Source: Magnetococcales bacterium (GTDB taxonomy: Bacteria > Pseudomonadota > Magnetococcia > Magnetococcales > Magnetaquicoccaceae). From it: a DNA stretch of 5,218 nucleotides. Below the pieces are notes generated by a model, which saw nothing but the letters and a program-made list of their open reading frames with translations, did no database searches and had not been told where the DNA came from. The stretch is from assembly GCA_015228895.1 (NCBI GenBank), contig JADGCR010000163.1:1-5218 (forward strand), in the 5' to 3' direction. Of the stretch, positions 4,134 through 5,218 are shown one piece after another (position 1 is the first letter of the stretch; each line of letters opens with the position of its first letter). A program made the position numbers and the translations under genes.

Positions 4134-5218
4134 ATGTCGGTGGTTGCCGTGGAACTGGCCAGAAAGCCCATATTTTTTGTCGTCGATGATGACCCGGTCA
4201 CCCGGATCATGCTGTGCCGTTTTCTGGAGAAACAGGGGTGCGTGGCCATCGGTTACGCCAATGGGGCCATGGCCACCGAGGCGTTCGATCAGGGGTTGCC
4301 CGACGTGGTGCTGATGGACGCCAAAATGCCGGTGATGGATGGCTTCGAAGCCTGTCGCCGCATGAAGGCCCGGCCGGACGCCCAACACATCCCGGTGTTG
4401 ATGATCACCGGCCTCAACGACGACGAATCGGTGGACCGGGCCTACGAGACCGGAGCGGCGGACTTCATCACCAAACCGATCCATTGGGCCATTCTGCGCA
4501 ACCGGGTGCTCTATCTGCTCAAGAACATCGAAGTCGAGCGCCGTCTCACCCTGGCGGCCCAGGTGTTCGACAACACCACCGAAGGGATCGCGGTGACGGA
4601 CGCCCTGGGCGTGATCCAGTCGGTCAATCCCGCGTTCACCCACATCACCGGCTTCGAGTCCCCCGAAGTGGTGGGGCGCAACATGAGCCTCCTCAAATCC
4701 GGTCAACACACCAAAGAGTTCTACGCCAAGTTCTGGCAGACCCTGGAAACCGTGGGGCAATGGCAGGGAGAGTTCTACAACCGGCGCAAGGATGGCACCG
4801 TCTATCCCCAATGGGCCAACATCTCCGCCATTTTTGACCCGTCCGGACGGATCGAGAACTACATTTCGGTCTTCTCCGACCTGACCGTGCTGCGCGAATC
4901 CGAGGAGAATCTGCTCTATGTGACCGGCCACGACGCCCTGACCGGACTGCCCAACCGTCACCTGTTCCACGAACGCCTCACCTTCGCCCTGACCGAGGCC
5001 AGGGAGGCGGAGGGGATGGTCTGGGTGTTGCTGCTGGATCTGGACCATTTCAAGGAGGTCAACGATACCTGGGGTCACGACGCCGGGGACAGTGTTCTCA
5101 AGGGATTTGCCAAGGTGTTGGGTGCCCAGGTGGTGCGCAGTTCGGATTTGGTGATTCGCTATGGTGGTGAGGAGTTTTTGGTGATTTTGCAAGGAAATGA
5201 CTCCTCGTTTGGCACCTC
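4134..5218 (+). CDS. Response regulator with REC, PAS and GGDEF domains (diguanylate cyclase), C-terminus beyond window
   Basis: The first 361 residues are visible and the frame is open at the right edge. REC domain about 12-125: acidic pocket Asp18-Asp20, phospho-acceptor Asp62 in LMDAKMP, Thr92, and Lys114 in TKP. PAS/PAC domain about 138-255: AQVFDNTTEGIAVTD, INPAF-like VNPAFTHITG, the RRKDGTVYP segment and ISVFSDLT. GGDEF domain from about 256: HDALTGLPNR (266-275), LLDLDHFKEVNDTWGHDAGD (300-319), active site GGEEF (344-348). RxxD at 335-338, five residues upstream of GGEEF, is the position of the inhibitory c-di-GMP site. It should convert two GTP to cyclic di-GMP, controlled by phosphorylation and a PAS ligand or partner. 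An EAL domain may follow outside the window. Start is uncertain: ATG 4134 abuts its AAGG, whereas GTG 4140 is better spaced from the same purines; the difference is two residues. The cognate histidine kinase is not in the window. Confidence 0.95.
   Translation, partial: MSVVAVELARKPIFFVVDDDPVTRIMLCRFLEKQGCVAIGYANGAMATEAFDQGLPDVVLMDAKMPVMDGFEACRRMKARPDAQHIPVLMITGLNDDESVDRAYETGAADFITKPIHWAILRNRVLYLLKNIEVERRLTLAAQVFDNTTEGIAVTDALGVIQSVNPAFTHITGFESPEVVGRNMSLLKSGQHTKEFYAKFWQTLETVGQWQGEFYNRRKDGTVYPQWANISAIFDPSGRIENYISVFSDLTVLRESEENLLYVTGHDALTGLPNRHLFHERLTFALTEAREAEGMVWVLLLDLDHFKEVNDTWGHDAGDSVLKGFAKVLGAQVVRSSDLVIRYGGEEFLVILQGNDSSFGT

Noticed and set aside
4128..5192. 354-codon open frame on the minus strand opposite the cyclase gene
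   Set aside because: It is the antisense shadow of a gene with clear REC, PAS and GGDEF motifs. It is His/Gly/Val-rich with no family motif, as expected from GC-rich codon bias.

Overview
The window is GC-rich chromosomal DNA with strong third-position G/C bias in its genes. It appears to come from a Gram-negative bacterium, probably a proteobacterium: it carries a surface-sugar type operon, a REC-PAS-GGDEF signalling gene and a relic of the Rpn/DUF4351 nuclease family. The sequence alone does not fix the taxon.

Left part (1-2485, minus strand): three tightly packed genes read right to left. They are a transketolase N-terminal (TPP-binding) subunit, a transketolase C-terminal subunit, and an extended-SDR NAD-dependent sugar epimerase/dehydratase that runs off the left edge. 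Both internal junctions are 4-base ATGA overlaps, so this is one translationally coupled unit. A split transketolase followed by a nucleotide-sugar SDR looks like a dedicated sugar-building module of a polysaccharide or glycan cluster rather than housekeeping pentose-phosphate metabolism. The product cannot be named from the window.

Middle (2486-3633): 385 bases without a convincing gene, containing a short coding-like remnant, then an N-terminally truncated Rpn-family (PD-(D/E)XK nuclease/putative transposase) gene on the minus strand that keeps only its C-terminal half. Inside the fragment is an unusually strong Shine-Dalgarno sequence followed by in-frame ATG codons. This could express a 76-residue C-terminal protein, an arrangement reminiscent of the intragenic RpnS proteins. 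Just downstream of that start are three perfect 12-bp repeats (Gly-Arg-Gln-Glu). The divergent spacer 3423-3633 separates it from the right-hand genes.

Right part (3634-5218, plus strand): a YfcE/MJ0936-type metallophosphoesterase, then after 8 bases a response regulator with REC, PAS and GGDEF domains. The latter has an intact GGEEF active site and an RxxD inhibitory site, and is cut by the right edge. The pair is probably cotranscribed; the second gene should make cyclic di-GMP in response to phosphorylation and/or a PAS signal.

I see no tRNA, rRNA, CRISPR array, intact insertion sequence or clear intrinsic terminator.
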